From NCBI GenBank assembly GCA_036373975.1, contig DASUUR010000065.1, forward strand, positions 1 to 14,863: a stretch of DNA of 14,863 nt, read 5' to 3'. Positions 7,455 through 13,683 of the stretch are shown piece after piece (position 1 is the first letter of the stretch; each line of letters opens with the position of its first letter). The stretch is from DASUUR01 sp036373975 (lineage in GTDB: Bacteria > Patescibacteriota > Saccharimonadia > Saccharimonadales > Saccharimonadaceae). Under the pieces are notes generated by a model. That model saw only the letters and a list, made by a program, of their open reading frames with translations, was not told the DNA's origin and did not search any database. Made by a program: the position numbers and the translations under genes.

Positions 7455-7742
7455 ATGGCAATCATTAAGCTGAGGGCTCGCGTCAAGAAAGCCAATGGCC
7501 AGGCTAGCAACCATCGGTTCACTGCCGACAAGAACGCCACCAAGGAGGACATCCTGGCCCTGGCAAAAGCAACACTCAAGCAAGGTGAGCAGCTACGCGG
7601 AATTGACGTCATAATTACCGAGAGTCGTACGCCAGGCATCTGGGCGCATGAGTACACGGGCCCCGACCCCGACAAGCCAGTCGAGCAGTGGCTGTATCGG
7701 CACGAACACTACCTGCAGCTTGCCCGCGAAACCGCGAAGTAG
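7455..7742 (+). CDS. Small orphan protein, 95 aa
   Basis: I do not recognise this family. The reading frame is convincing. A very strong ribosome site (AGGGAGAAGG) precedes the ATG, a -10 box lies at 7412-7417, and a perfect hairpin terminator follows the stop. The protein is soluble, with no signal peptide or membrane segment. The N-terminal ~20 residues are basic (IKLRARVKKANGQASNHR), the middle has an amphipathic helix (about 29-45), then a strand (GIDVIITES), and the C-terminal half is rich in Trp, Tyr and His. The basic start could suit nucleic-acid or ribosome contact, but that is speculation. It sits alone on the plus strand between the divergent helicase and the convergent dnaK. Base composition resembles the helicase gene more than dnaK. 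Confidence 0.8.
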   Translation: MAIIKLRARVKKANGQASNHRFTADKNATKEDILALAKATLKQGEQLRGIDVIITESRTPGIWAHEYTGPDPDKPVEQWLYRHEHYLQLARETAK

Positions 7743-7777
7743 CTAGCTGAACCGGTTTCCGCGCGCCCCAACCAAAA

Positions 7778-7803
7778 AGCCCCTCTGCATGCGCAGAGGG
7801 GCT
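7778..7803. terminator. Bidirectional terminator between dnaK and the 95-aa gene
   Basis: A perfect 11-bp stem AGCCCCTCTGC/GCAGAGGGGCT closes a 4-nt loop. On the minus strand it is followed at once by TTTTT, serving dnaK (stop at 7811). On the plus strand it is followed by a T-rich run from about 7810, serving the 95-aa gene. The convergent layout fits shared use. Confidence 0.9.
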
Positions 7804-7810
7804 CCCTAAT

Positions 7811-9706
7811 TTATTTTTTATTTTCGTCGACTACTTCGCCTTCGACTGGGCCATCTTTTTTATCGCTGGCCTGGGCATCTTCGGTGCCTGTTTTTGCCTC
7901 TTCGGCCGACTGCTGGTAGAGTTTCGCGCCAATTGCCTGGATCTTGTCAAGCAATTCCTTGGCAGCCTTTTCGAGCCCGTCCCTATCTGTAGCGTCTTTG
8001 TGCTTTTTTGCCTCTTCTACTGCTTCGGCAATCACCTTTTTGTCATCGTCAGAGATTTTGTCCTTGAACTCATCTGGCATCTTTTCTGCCTGATAAATCG
8101 CGTTCTCCAGGGTGTTGCGTGCCTCAACAGCTTCACGCTTTTTCTTATCTTCATCGGCGTGAGCTTCGGCTTCTTTTTGAGCTTTCTCGATGTCCTCTTT
8201 GCTAAGATTGCCGCTGTTCTGGATAGTAATGCTTTGCTCTTTACCAGTGCCCTTGTCTTTAGCGGTTACGTTCAGAATACCGTTAGCGTCAATATTAAAG
8301 GCTACTTCGATCTGTGGCACGCCACGAGGCGCAGGTGCAATTCCTTCAAGTGTGAACTTACCCAGTGATTTGTTATCACTCGCCATTTCACGCTCACCCT
8401 GCAGTACATGGATCTCTACCTGAGGCTGATTGTCGGCAGCGGTTGAAAACACTTCTGACTTGCTGGTTGGGATAGTGGTGTTACGGTCGATCAGCTTGGT
8501 AGTCACCCCACCCATGGTTTCAATACCAAGGCTTAGCGGCGTAACGTCGAGCAGCAATACATCCTTAACATCGCCAGCAAGTACACCACCCTGGATTGCA
8601 GCACCAATTGCCACAACTTCGTCAGGGTTTACGCCCTTAAGTGGCTCTTTGCCAAAGATCTTCTTAACTTTTTCAACTACCGCTGGCATGCGGGTCATAC
8701 CACCAACAAGCACAATTTCGTCAATATCGCTTGGGCTCAGGCCAGCATCCTTCAATGCCTTTTCGCAAGGAATGGCGGTCTTTTCAATTAGGTCAGCGAC
8801 AAGCTCTTCAAGCTTTGCACGGCTCAGCTTGTACTCAAAGTGCATGGGACCGTCGGCATTGGCGGTAAGGAACGGTAAGTTGATTTCGGTTTCACTAGTG
8901 CTGGAGAGCTCCTTTTTGGCTTTCTCGGCTTCGTCCTTTAGGCGCTGCATGGCGGCGTTGTCACCTTTAAGATCAACACCGTTCTCGGCCTTAAAAACAT
9001 CAAGGAAATGATTCACAATGCGGTTGTCAAAGTCTTCACCGCCGAGGTGTGTATCACCATTGGTGGACTTTACCTCAAAGACCCCATCGCCAAGCTCAAG
9101 AATCGATACGTCAAATGTACCACCACCGAGGTCAAATACGGCGATTTTTTCTTCTTTTTTCTTATCAAGACCGTAGGCAAGTGCGGCAGCGGTTGGTTCG
9201 TTAATAATACGCTTTACCTCAAGGCCTGCGATTTTACCGGCGTCCTTAGTGGCCTGGCGCTGCGAATCGTCAAAGTAGGCAGGAACCGTAATAACAGCCT
9301 CGGTAACTGGCTCGCCCAAAAACGCTTCAGCATCGGCTTTGATCTTGCTTAGGATCATTGCCGAGACTTCCTCAGGGCTGTAGTCTGCATCACCCATCTT
9401 TACGCGTACGCTCTCGCCGGCATGGACAATCTCATAGGGCATAATGTCGTGGTCTTTTTGCACTTCTGGATCGCTAAATTTACGACCAATCAAGCGCTTA
9501 ACACCGTAAATAGTGTTCTTAGCATTTGTCACGCGCTGACGCTGCGCAACTTGGCCCACTAGTCGCTGGCCATTCTTACCAATAGCAACAACACTTGGTG
9601 TCGTGCGGTTGCCTTCGGCATTTGCAATTACTTCTGGCTTACCTGCAACCATGTATGCCATGGCGCTGTTGGTAGTCCCTAAGTCGATACCAATAATTTT
9701 ACCCAT
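7811..9706 (-). CDS. dnaK: Chaperone DnaK (Hsp70)
   Basis: ATP-driven chaperone that works with DnaJ and GrpE. The 631-aa protein is full length. It shows the phosphate-1 loop GIDLGTTNSAMAYM at the N terminus, VPAYFDDSQRQATKDA and NEPTAAALAYG in the nucleotide-binding domain, the phosphate-2 loop DLGGGTFDVS, GGMTRMP, the linker DVLLLDVTPLSLGIET, then the substrate-binding beta domain, a helical lid and an acidic tail ending EGEVVDENKK. The start is supported by a GGAGG ribosome site 7 nt before the ATG. Its promoter overlaps CIRCE at 9793-9819, and a second CIRCE-like repeat lies in the leader (9745-9771). It is transcribed as a single gene ending at the terminator 7778-7803, unlike the usual grpE-dnaK-dnaJ run. 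Confidence 0.98.
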   Translation of the reverse strand: MGKIIGIDLGTTNSAMAYMVAGKPEVIANAEGNRTTPSVVAIGKNGQRLVGQVAQRQRVTNAKNTIYGVKRLIGRKFSDPEVQKDHDIMPYEIVHAGESVRVKMGDADYSPEEVSAMILSKIKADAEAFLGEPVTEAVITVPAYFDDSQRQATKDAGKIAGLEVKRIINEPTAAALAYGLDKKKEEKIAVFDLGGGTFDVSILELGDGVFEVKSTNGDTHLGGEDFDNRIVNHFLDVFKAENGVDLKGDNAAMQRLKDEAEKAKKELSSTSETEINLPFLTANADGPMHFEYKLSRAKLEELVADLIEKTAIPCEKALKDAGLSPSDIDEIVLVGGMTRMPAVVEKVKKIFGKEPLKGVNPDEVVAIGAAIQGGVLAGDVKDVLLLDVTPLSLGIETMGGVTTKLIDRNTTIPTSKSEVFSTAADNQPQVEIHVLQGEREMASDNKSLGKFTLEGIAPAPRGVPQIEVAFNIDANGILNVTAKDKGTGKEQSITIQNSGNLSKEDIEKAQKEAEAHADEDKKKREAVEARNTLENAIYQAEKMPDEFKDKISDDDKKVIAEAVEEAKKHKDATDRDGLEKAAKELLDKIQAIGAKLYQQSAEEAKTGTEDAQASDKKDGPVEGEVVDENKK

Positions 9707-9744
9707 CGTTTATCCTCCGTACTATGTATTCATTTTTAATCATT

Positions 9745-9771
9745 TTAGCAATCTTATACCCGGATTGCTAA
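9745..9771 (-). promoter_or_regulatory. CIRCE-like perfect inverted repeat in the dnaK leader
   Basis: The minus strand reads TTAGCAATC, nine bases, GATTGCTAA: a perfect 9-bp inverted repeat with the CIRCE spacer length. It differs from the CIRCE consensus only by one symmetric change in each arm (C to A, and G to T). It lies just after the predicted dnaK transcription start, 48 bp from the centre of the true CIRCE. It could be a second HrcA operator, the site of another repressor, or an RNA hairpin. It has no T run, so it is not a terminator. Confidence 0.55.
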
Positions 9772-9781
9772 GTCTATATCA

Positions 9782-9810
9782 ATAATAAGAAACTAGCACT
9801 CTAGTGTCAA
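9782..9810 (-). promoter_or_regulatory. dnaK promoter
   Basis: Minus-strand perfect -35 TTGACA (9810-9805), 17-bp spacer and -10 TATTAT (9787-9782). The start is near 9775, giving a leader of about 70 nt with a good ribosome site, in contrast to the near-leaderless dnaJ and hrcA. Confidence 0.8.
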
Positions 9811-9819
9811 GAGTGCTAG
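9793..9819 (-). promoter_or_regulatory. CIRCE operator of dnaK
   Basis: CTAGCACTC, nine bases, GAGTGCTAG: a perfect palindrome with the consensus core and spacer length. HrcA binding here would cover the -35 box of dnaK. The site also lies about 55 bp upstream of the divergent gene at 9919, which may feel it. Confidence 0.96.
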
Positions 9820-9869
9820 TTTCATATTACCCTCCGTCTCCGGTTCGCAAACAGCTAACCACTGCTTTA

Positions 9870-9878
9870 TGCTATAGT
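9870..9878 (+). promoter_or_regulatory. Extended -10 promoter of the two-repeat gene
   Basis: TGCTATAGT is an exact extended -10 (TGn plus a 5-of-6 match to TATAAT). No good -35 is seen, as is usual for extended -10 promoters. Transcription would begin near 9885, which rules out any start codon upstream of 9919. Confidence 0.6.
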
Positions 9879-9918
9879 GCTACTGACCTATCCCACCTTA
9901 TTCGAAACGGAGAGAGTA

Positions 9919-10488
9919 ATGCAGGGCAAGGTTTTGGTAGAGAAGGTGTTCATCAACGAGGGTCAGCAGAGGATCTTCGAGGAGGCGAGTAGCAAGATGC
10001 CTTTCGTTCGCCCTCTTGAGGTAACACTCAAAATGCGCACCCTTGCCAGTGCCATCGAATCGTTCGACGGCAAGCTGAACCTCACCACAGTGAAGCTGAA
10101 GCAAGGCATGTACTGCTTTGAGGGATCGTGGGGGGACCACCTGGTTGAGGGCAAGTGTCCTGCCGGGGGGGACAGGGGTGCATTCAAGCAGCACCGCAAC
10201 AAGCACATGCCCGCATCAGTCCCAGTAAGGGAACTCACTATCCCTAGCGGACAGTTGAAGGCTTTCAGCAAAGCACTGGAGACGATGCGCAGTAGCGAGC
10301 CGTATCAGATGACCTTGGATGTGTGGAGCCATGCTTCCGATCAGCGCTTCCCGATCCAGGTGGTCCTGTCTGAACTGGAGCTTAAGGGGGGTCTCTATTG
10401 TTTCAGTGGCGAATGGGAGAGGCAGCCAGTGACGGGGCAGCTCTGGGCCACGCGTCGTGGCTTCGGCACCCTTAAGAGCGTCCTCTAG
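9919..10488 (+). CDS. Small soluble protein of two repeated domains, 189 aa
   Basis: I do not recognise the family. The start at 9919 is chosen over the in-frame codon at 9877 because 9877 lies inside the -10 box and GGAGAGAG precedes 9919 at the right distance. The protein is an internal duplication. Residues ~13-80 and ~110-175 align along their length and share LKQGMYCFEGSW (60-71) and LKGGLYCFSGEW (155-166), both followed by a V-x-G-x segment. Each unit looks like a helix and a beta-rich part, with conserved Tyr-Cys-Phe and Trp. A basic linker (GAFKQHRNKHMP) joins them. No signal peptide or membrane helix is seen. It has its own promoter and a strong terminator, stands divergent from dnaK, and resembles the helicase gene in composition. 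Function unknown; ligand binding by a pseudo-dimer is one possibility. Confidence 0.82.
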   Translation: MQGKVLVEKVFINEGQQRIFEEASSKMPFVRPLEVTLKMRTLASAIESFDGKLNLTTVKLKQGMYCFEGSWGDHLVEGKCPAGGDRGAFKQHRNKHMPASVPVRELTIPSGQLKAFSKALETMRSSEPYQMTLDVWSHASDQRFPIQVVLSELELKGGLYCFSGEWERQPVTGQLWATRRGFGTLKSVL

Positions 10489-10502
10489 TTGAGCGCTTCA
10501 CA

Positions 10503-10543
10503 CAGCCCCACACCGCAGGTCGGTGTGGGGCTGCATCATTTTT
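10503..10543 (+). terminator. Terminator of the two-repeat gene
   Basis: A perfect 13-bp stem CAGCCCCACACCG/CGGTGTGGGGCTG (10503-10515 with 10521-10533) with a 5-nt loop is followed by a T-rich tail ending in TTTTT on the plus strand. The minus strand lacks a T run, though the convergent gene ending at 10547 may still use the hairpin. Confidence 0.9.
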
Positions 10544-10546
10544 GAA

Positions 10547-11152
10547 CTATTTCTCTTCAGGAATCAAAATAGCCACAGGGGTGGGATCACCCTCGGTGGG
10601 TAGATCAGCCAGCAGCCTTTGCCAATACTGTCGATGCGGTGCATGTACTACTACAAGCGTATCTTCACCAACATCATATTGTTCGGCCAGGCCCGAGGAC
10701 ACGTCCGCCAAGTTTGGCATTGGCACTCGATCGTTAAGCCGTGCGAGGTCAAGGTGTACTACCGCTCCCCGTGCAAGCTGGTCCCAACCGGCGGCAATAT
10801 GCTCCAGCATGACCTGTTGCTGATCCGGTGCGTACGTAAATATTGTTGGTACCGAGTGGCGAGTTTCTGGATTACGTAAGACCTCAAGGTGTCCGAGATG
10901 TGTCGTTTGAACATCCTGGATACTAGGTCTGATAATCTCTAAATTTACTGCCGCGAAACGATACCCCTCTGAATGTACGCCAGTGGGAGGGAAACGGTCC
11001 AGGAAGGCTCGCTCTCTTTCGGCATTTTCGGCCTCGGCCTGTCGGGCTACAACCTCGGCTTCCCAAACTTGCCGCAAGCCCGGCACCGGAAATTCTCGCC
11101 CCCTAAAAACCACCACATCTCTGTGTGGATAAACAAATTCTTCTTGTGCCAT
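10547..11152 (-). CDS. Unknown 201-aa protein in the grpE unit
   Basis: I do not recognise this protein. Its ATG lies one base after the grpE stop (TAG-C-ATG), so it should be translated together with GrpE from the HrcA-controlled transcript. The N-terminal ~30 residues (beta-rich, RDVVVFRGREFPVPG) are followed by a charged Ala/Glu/Arg helix (about 29-52). A beta/alpha part follows, with TIFTYAPDQQQVMLEHIAAGWDQL and a strand DTLVVVHAPHRQYW near the end. There are no membrane segments. The place normally held by dnaK after grpE is taken by this gene. Read-through past its stop meets the hairpin at 10503-10533. A role in stress or proteostasis is inferred from position only. Confidence 0.8.
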   Translation of the reverse strand: MAQEEFVYPHRDVVVFRGREFPVPGLRQVWEAEVVARQAEAENAERERAFLDRFPPTGVHSEGYRFAAVNLEIIRPSIQDVQTTHLGHLEVLRNPETRHSVPTIFTYAPDQQQVMLEHIAAGWDQLARGAVVHLDLARLNDRVPMPNLADVSSGLAEQYDVGEDTLVVVHAPHRQYWQRLLADLPTEGDPTPVAILIPEEK

Positions 11153-11153
11153 G

Positions 11154-11621
11154 CTATTTCCTCGTTACTTTTACCATGCTATGACGCAGCACAGTGTCAC
11201 CGTACAAATAGCCAGCTTGAAGCTCTTCGGCAATAACTTCCTGCTCACCTTCTGCATCATCAAACTGTACTGCCTCATGTAATTCCGGATCAAAAATTGT
11301 TCCCGGCGTGGCTTCAATTCGTTTTAAGTTAAGGGTGTCGAGCTTTTTCTCTAACTGCTTTGCTAAACCTACGACCCCTTGTGCCCATGTATTATCCTGG
11401 AGCTCTTTTGGCGCGTGTAATACAGCACGCTCAATAGTATCAATAATTGGGAGGAGCTTTAAAATTGCTGTGCTCTTACCGAACTCCTTGGCTTGCTCCT
11501 TCTCGGTATCGACTCGCTTACGATAGTTCTCAAAATCAGCACGCAGCCGCTGTAAATCATTAGTTAGCTCCGCGACCGTCTCCTGTAGCTCTTGTTCTTT
11601 GGGTGTGGGTTTCTTTGACAT
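11154..11621 (-). CDS. grpE: Nucleotide exchange factor GrpE
   Basis: Releases ADP from DnaK. The 155-aa protein has an N-terminal coiled coil (about 5-50, ELQETVAELTNDLQRLRADFENYRKR), the ILKLLPIIDTIERA helix of the dimer, and the C-terminal beta-wing with FDPELHEAVQ and VLRHSMVKV, all GrpE hallmarks. I chose ATG 11621 over an in-frame upstream codon at 11687. The longer version would add 22 atypical residues inside hrcA, and GGAG sits 5-8 nt before 11621, overlapping the end of hrcA. It lies 7 nt after hrcA and one base before the following unknown gene, in one HrcA-controlled operon. It is somewhat shorter than E. coli GrpE (about 197 aa). Confidence 0.96.
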   Translation of the reverse strand: MSKKPTPKEQELQETVAELTNDLQRLRADFENYRKRVDTEKEQAKEFGKSTAILKLLPIIDTIERAVLHAPKELQDNTWAQGVVGLAKQLEKKLDTLNLKRIEATPGTIFDPELHEAVQFDDAEGEQEVIAEELQAGYLYGDTVLRHSMVKVTRK

Positions 11622-11628
11622 GTATCTC

Positions 11629-12330
11629 CTACAAAACTTCTTCCAGCATGGCGCCTGCATGGCGGACAAGCTGCATTGTTCTAGCATAGCTCTGGCGAGT
11701 TGGGCCTAAAATCCCAATGTAGCTACGATCCGAGTATGGTGAGCGGAAGCGGCTAATAATGAGTGTTGCGCCCGACGCTTTGCCAATCGGATTCTCGCTG
11801 CCTATATAGACGTTCAGTGGCTCATTAGGCGCAGCTTCACGGAGCCAAGGCTCAAGGTTGTCAAGCAGTGAGGCTACGGCCTGAACGTGTTGGCCACGAG
11901 CAAACTCGGGCTGGCTGAATAAATTGCTAATACCGCTCATGTACATTTGGTCGCCAATAGTAGCTAAACCCAAGTTATGAGTTAGCTCAACCAAACTATC
12001 GACGGCGCTACGAATAGCATGATCAGCTTTATCAGCATGATTTGCAACCCGGGCTTCAATCGCTCTCGCACTGCGATCGAATCGTGGCTGCTCCTGTTGA
12101 ACAGTAAGGTTATTAACGTATAGGCGGTAGCCTTTGTCGGTAGGAACACGCCCAGCACTAGTGTGCGGCTGTGCGATAAAACCCATTTCTTCAAGGCGTG
12201 CCATTTCAGTTCTAATTGTTGCTGAGCTCACATTAAACAGTTTTGCCAAGGTAACAGAACCAACGGGTGCTGCAATTTCGGCGTACTGTTCAATTATTGC
12301 TGCAAGAATCTGCATCTGGCGCTCAGTCAT
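11629..12330 (-). CDS. hrcA: Heat-shock repressor HrcA, short form
   Basis: Represses class I heat-shock genes by binding CIRCE. The 233-aa protein opens with the family's winged helix (about 1-75). It includes VGSVTLAKLFNVSSATIRTE and the signature SAGRVPTDKGYRLYV (58-72). It ends with a GAF-like part, including IGILGPTRQSYARTM and VRHAGAMLEEVL. Typical HrcA is about 340 aa. The missing ~100 residues probably correspond to the inserted dimerising domain, since both ends of the fold are present. It is first in the unit hrcA-grpE-unknown and controlled by its own CIRCE at 12349-12375. The -10 box ends 6 nt before the ATG, so the mRNA is probably leaderless. Confidence 0.95.
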   Translation of the reverse strand: MTERQMQILAAIIEQYAEIAAPVGSVTLAKLFNVSSATIRTEMARLEEMGFIAQPHTSAGRVPTDKGYRLYVNNLTVQQEQPRFDRSARAIEARVANHADKADHAIRSAVDSLVELTHNLGLATIGDQMYMSGISNLFSQPEFARGQHVQAVASLLDNLEPWLREAAPNEPLNVYIGSENPIGKASGATLIISRFRSPYSDRSYIGILGPTRQSYARTMQLVRHAGAMLEEVL

Positions 12331-12336
12331 ACTCCC

Positions 12337-12366
12337 ATGATAGCGTTTTTAGCAGTCATGCGTCAA
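12337..12366 (-). promoter_or_regulatory. hrcA promoter (leaderless start predicted)
   Basis: Minus-strand -35 TTGACG (12366-12361), 18-bp spacer and -10 TATCAT (12342-12337). The predicted start falls on or next to the A of the hrcA ATG at 12330. The -35 box lies inside the last codons of the upstream gene. Confidence 0.7.
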
Positions 12367-12375
12367 GAGTGCCAG
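12349..12375 (-). promoter_or_regulatory. CIRCE operator of hrcA-grpE (degenerate)
   Basis: Minus strand reads CTGGCACTC, nine bases, GACTGCTAA. Arms match the CIRCE consensus in 15 of 18 positions with the exact spacer. The left arm and spacer encode the last residues (SGTLDA and stop) of the gene at 12356, so operator and coding sequence constrain each other. The weaker match fits mild autoregulation. Confidence 0.85.
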
Positions 12376-12895
12376 AATAATGTAGTGCGTAGTAAAGGCT
12401 CCGTTTTAAGTAGGCGTATGCGAGTGCCTCGGTTATAGCAAGCCGCAGCCACTGCCCCGGAATACACCTTACGAATCGACTACCTCTCGCCGGCCGAGGC
12501 GGCAATACTGCCGTGTCCTTTACATATTCAATAACAATCCCGTAACAATGGGGGCCGGCAAAAAACTCGTACACTTCAACGTACCCCTTTGATCCTTGAG
12601 GCACGTCCAAGCGCTTACAAATGTAGTGCGGCAATGGGCGCCTTACCAATAAAAGCCGGTTTTGATCTACCGCGAAGCCATGTGCCCGAAACGTCTTGCC
12701 CATAAGTCCGCCTAATCGTATGTCCCTATCGGGCATTGCGAGGATCGCGGACTTGCGCACAGGGAAGATGGTCACAGCCAGGCTCTTTGGCTCACCTTGA
12801 TCGCACAACACCGCGACTCTATGGCTTTTTTTATGCGCTATAACCTTTACCGAGGGTAGGCTGTAGGTATCGGTGTGGAGAGTTATCGCAGCCAT
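12356..12895 (-). CDS. Unknown 179-aa protein upstream of hrcA
   Basis: I do not recognise it. I chose ATG 12895 over an in-frame upstream codon at 13159. The longer version would add 88 residues wholly inside the membrane-protein gene in another frame, and that stretch is Arg/Gly/Cys-rich and unlike a real domain. From 12895 the protein is basic and beta-rich, with segments such as HRVAVLCDQGEPKSLAVTIF, then FAVDQNRLLLVRR, KGYVEVYEFF and CYGIVIEYV, ending in a helix (LRLAITEALAYAYLKRSLYYA). No signal peptide is seen. Its start overlaps the end of the upstream membrane-protein gene by 13 nt, implying co-translation. Its last codons form part of the hrcA CIRCE and -35 box. Confidence 0.7.
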   Translation of the reverse strand: MAAITLHTDTYSLPSVKVIAHKKSHRVAVLCDQGEPKSLAVTIFPVRKSAILAMPDRDIRLGGLMGKTFRAHGFAVDQNRLLLVRRPLPHYICKRLDVPQGSKGYVEVYEFFAGPHCYGIVIEYVKDTAVLPPRPARGSRFVRCIPGQWLRLAITEALAYAYLKRSLYYALHYSGTLDA

Positions 12896-13575
12896 CCTGC
12901 GACCCCCACCCCGTAACAAGCGCATACCACTACAATCGTCAGTAGGTCGACGGCCGTTGCGACAAATAAGGCCTCCTGGGCTACCGCTCCCTCGGCTTGG
13001 CGCCGTGCCTTCGCGGCAGGCCAAAATCGTAGTATCCCTTGTGCGAACAGCGCGACCACCGCAAAAAGGTGCAGCCCGCCATTCACAAACAGTAAGGGCC
13101 ATGCTTGAAAAAGCTGGGGCAAACACTTTAAACTGAGCGTCAATCCGCAGCGCGGCCACGGTGATGCTATGGGGTGGCTGCGAGATTTTCCCAGTGCAAT
13201 TACTACCAGCGCGCCACTAATTGCCATGCATACTATAACCGTATCAAGCGGCTGCCACTGTACCCCTTGCAGCAATTGCAGCGTCACGACAGCGGCATTC
13301 CCCACAAGGATAACCCCTAGTTGGAGCAGTAGTCCGTGGAGCTCAAAAAGGGCTTGGCGCGGTGCGTTATTGAGGGCATCGAGCGTCATGATAAACATGA
13401 TCACTACTGCTATACCTGCGCTTATCATCCAAGCGATGAGCGGGGAGCGCCCGCCCAACACCCCCATTATCTGGAAAATCCAAAAGCTTGCCACCACCGG
13501 GAGCGCCACAAATAAGTAGCGTTGGCCGCGCCAAAATTCCCGTTTTTTGACCACACCTAAAAAGTCTTCGCTCAT
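12883..13575 (-). CDS. Six-helix integral membrane protein
   Basis: Unrecognised 230-aa membrane protein. Six hydrophobic stretches are visible, numbering from the ATG: about 19-42, 46-68, 82-102, 109-128, 154-184 (long, perhaps two passes) and 202-229, with a short charged N terminus (EDFLGVVKKREFWRGQR) and a basic loop before the last helix (KARRQ). I chose ATG 13575 because GGTGGGG precedes it. A GTG three codons earlier (13584) would lie within that site. It overlaps the next gene by 13 nt, so the two products may act together. No transporter or enzyme motif was found. Confidence 0.78.
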   Translation of the reverse strand: MSEDFLGVVKKREFWRGQRYLFVALPVVASFWIFQIMGVLGGRSPLIAWMISAGIAVVIMFIMTLDALNNAPRQALFELHGLLLQLGVILVGNAAVVTLQLLQGVQWQPLDTVIVCMAISGALVVIALGKSRSHPIASPWPRCGLTLSLKCLPQLFQAWPLLFVNGGLHLFAVVALFAQGILRFWPAAKARRQAEGAVAQEALFVATAVDLLTIVVVCACYGVGVAGWLR

Positions 13576-13597
13576 ATACCCCACCGTACTGTTTACG

Positions 13598-13624
13598 AAA
13601 TAAAAATATGCGCTCTTGGCGCAT
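13598..13624 (-). terminator. Small hairpin with T-rich tail after the guanylate-kinase-like gene
   Basis: ATGCGC/GCGCAT with a 5-nt loop is followed on the minus strand by ATTTTTATTT. It lies 60 nt after the stop of the kinase gene and could end its transcript. It also lies downstream of a consensus TATAAT at 13641-13636, so it might act as an attenuator for the membrane-protein gene. The stem is only 6 bp. Confidence 0.5.
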
Positions 13625-13635
13625 TACCGTTATTG

Positions 13636-13641
13636 ATTATA
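13636..13641 (-). promoter_or_regulatory. Possible -10 box of the membrane-protein gene
   Basis: A consensus TATAAT on the minus strand lies about 60 nt before ATG 13575. The -35 position at 17 bp (TAGTCA) is a poor match. The call rests on the -10 alone. Confidence 0.4.
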
Positions 13642-13683
13642 ATCTGCTTATGCTTAAATGACTACAGTTTTATTAAAAATATC

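Noticed and set aside
8000..9011. Hydrophobic plus-strand frames opposite dnaK (8000-8368, 8430-9011)
   Set aside because: Apparent membrane segments are the complement of charged DnaK codons.
11622..11687. Longer GrpE starting at 11687
   Set aside because: The added residues overlap the hrcA coding end and are atypical; GGAG precedes the ATG at 11621.
12896..13159. 88-residue N-terminal extension of the 179-aa gene
   Set aside because: It lies entirely inside the membrane-protein gene in another frame and reads as an Arg/Gly/Cys-rich stretch without domain character.
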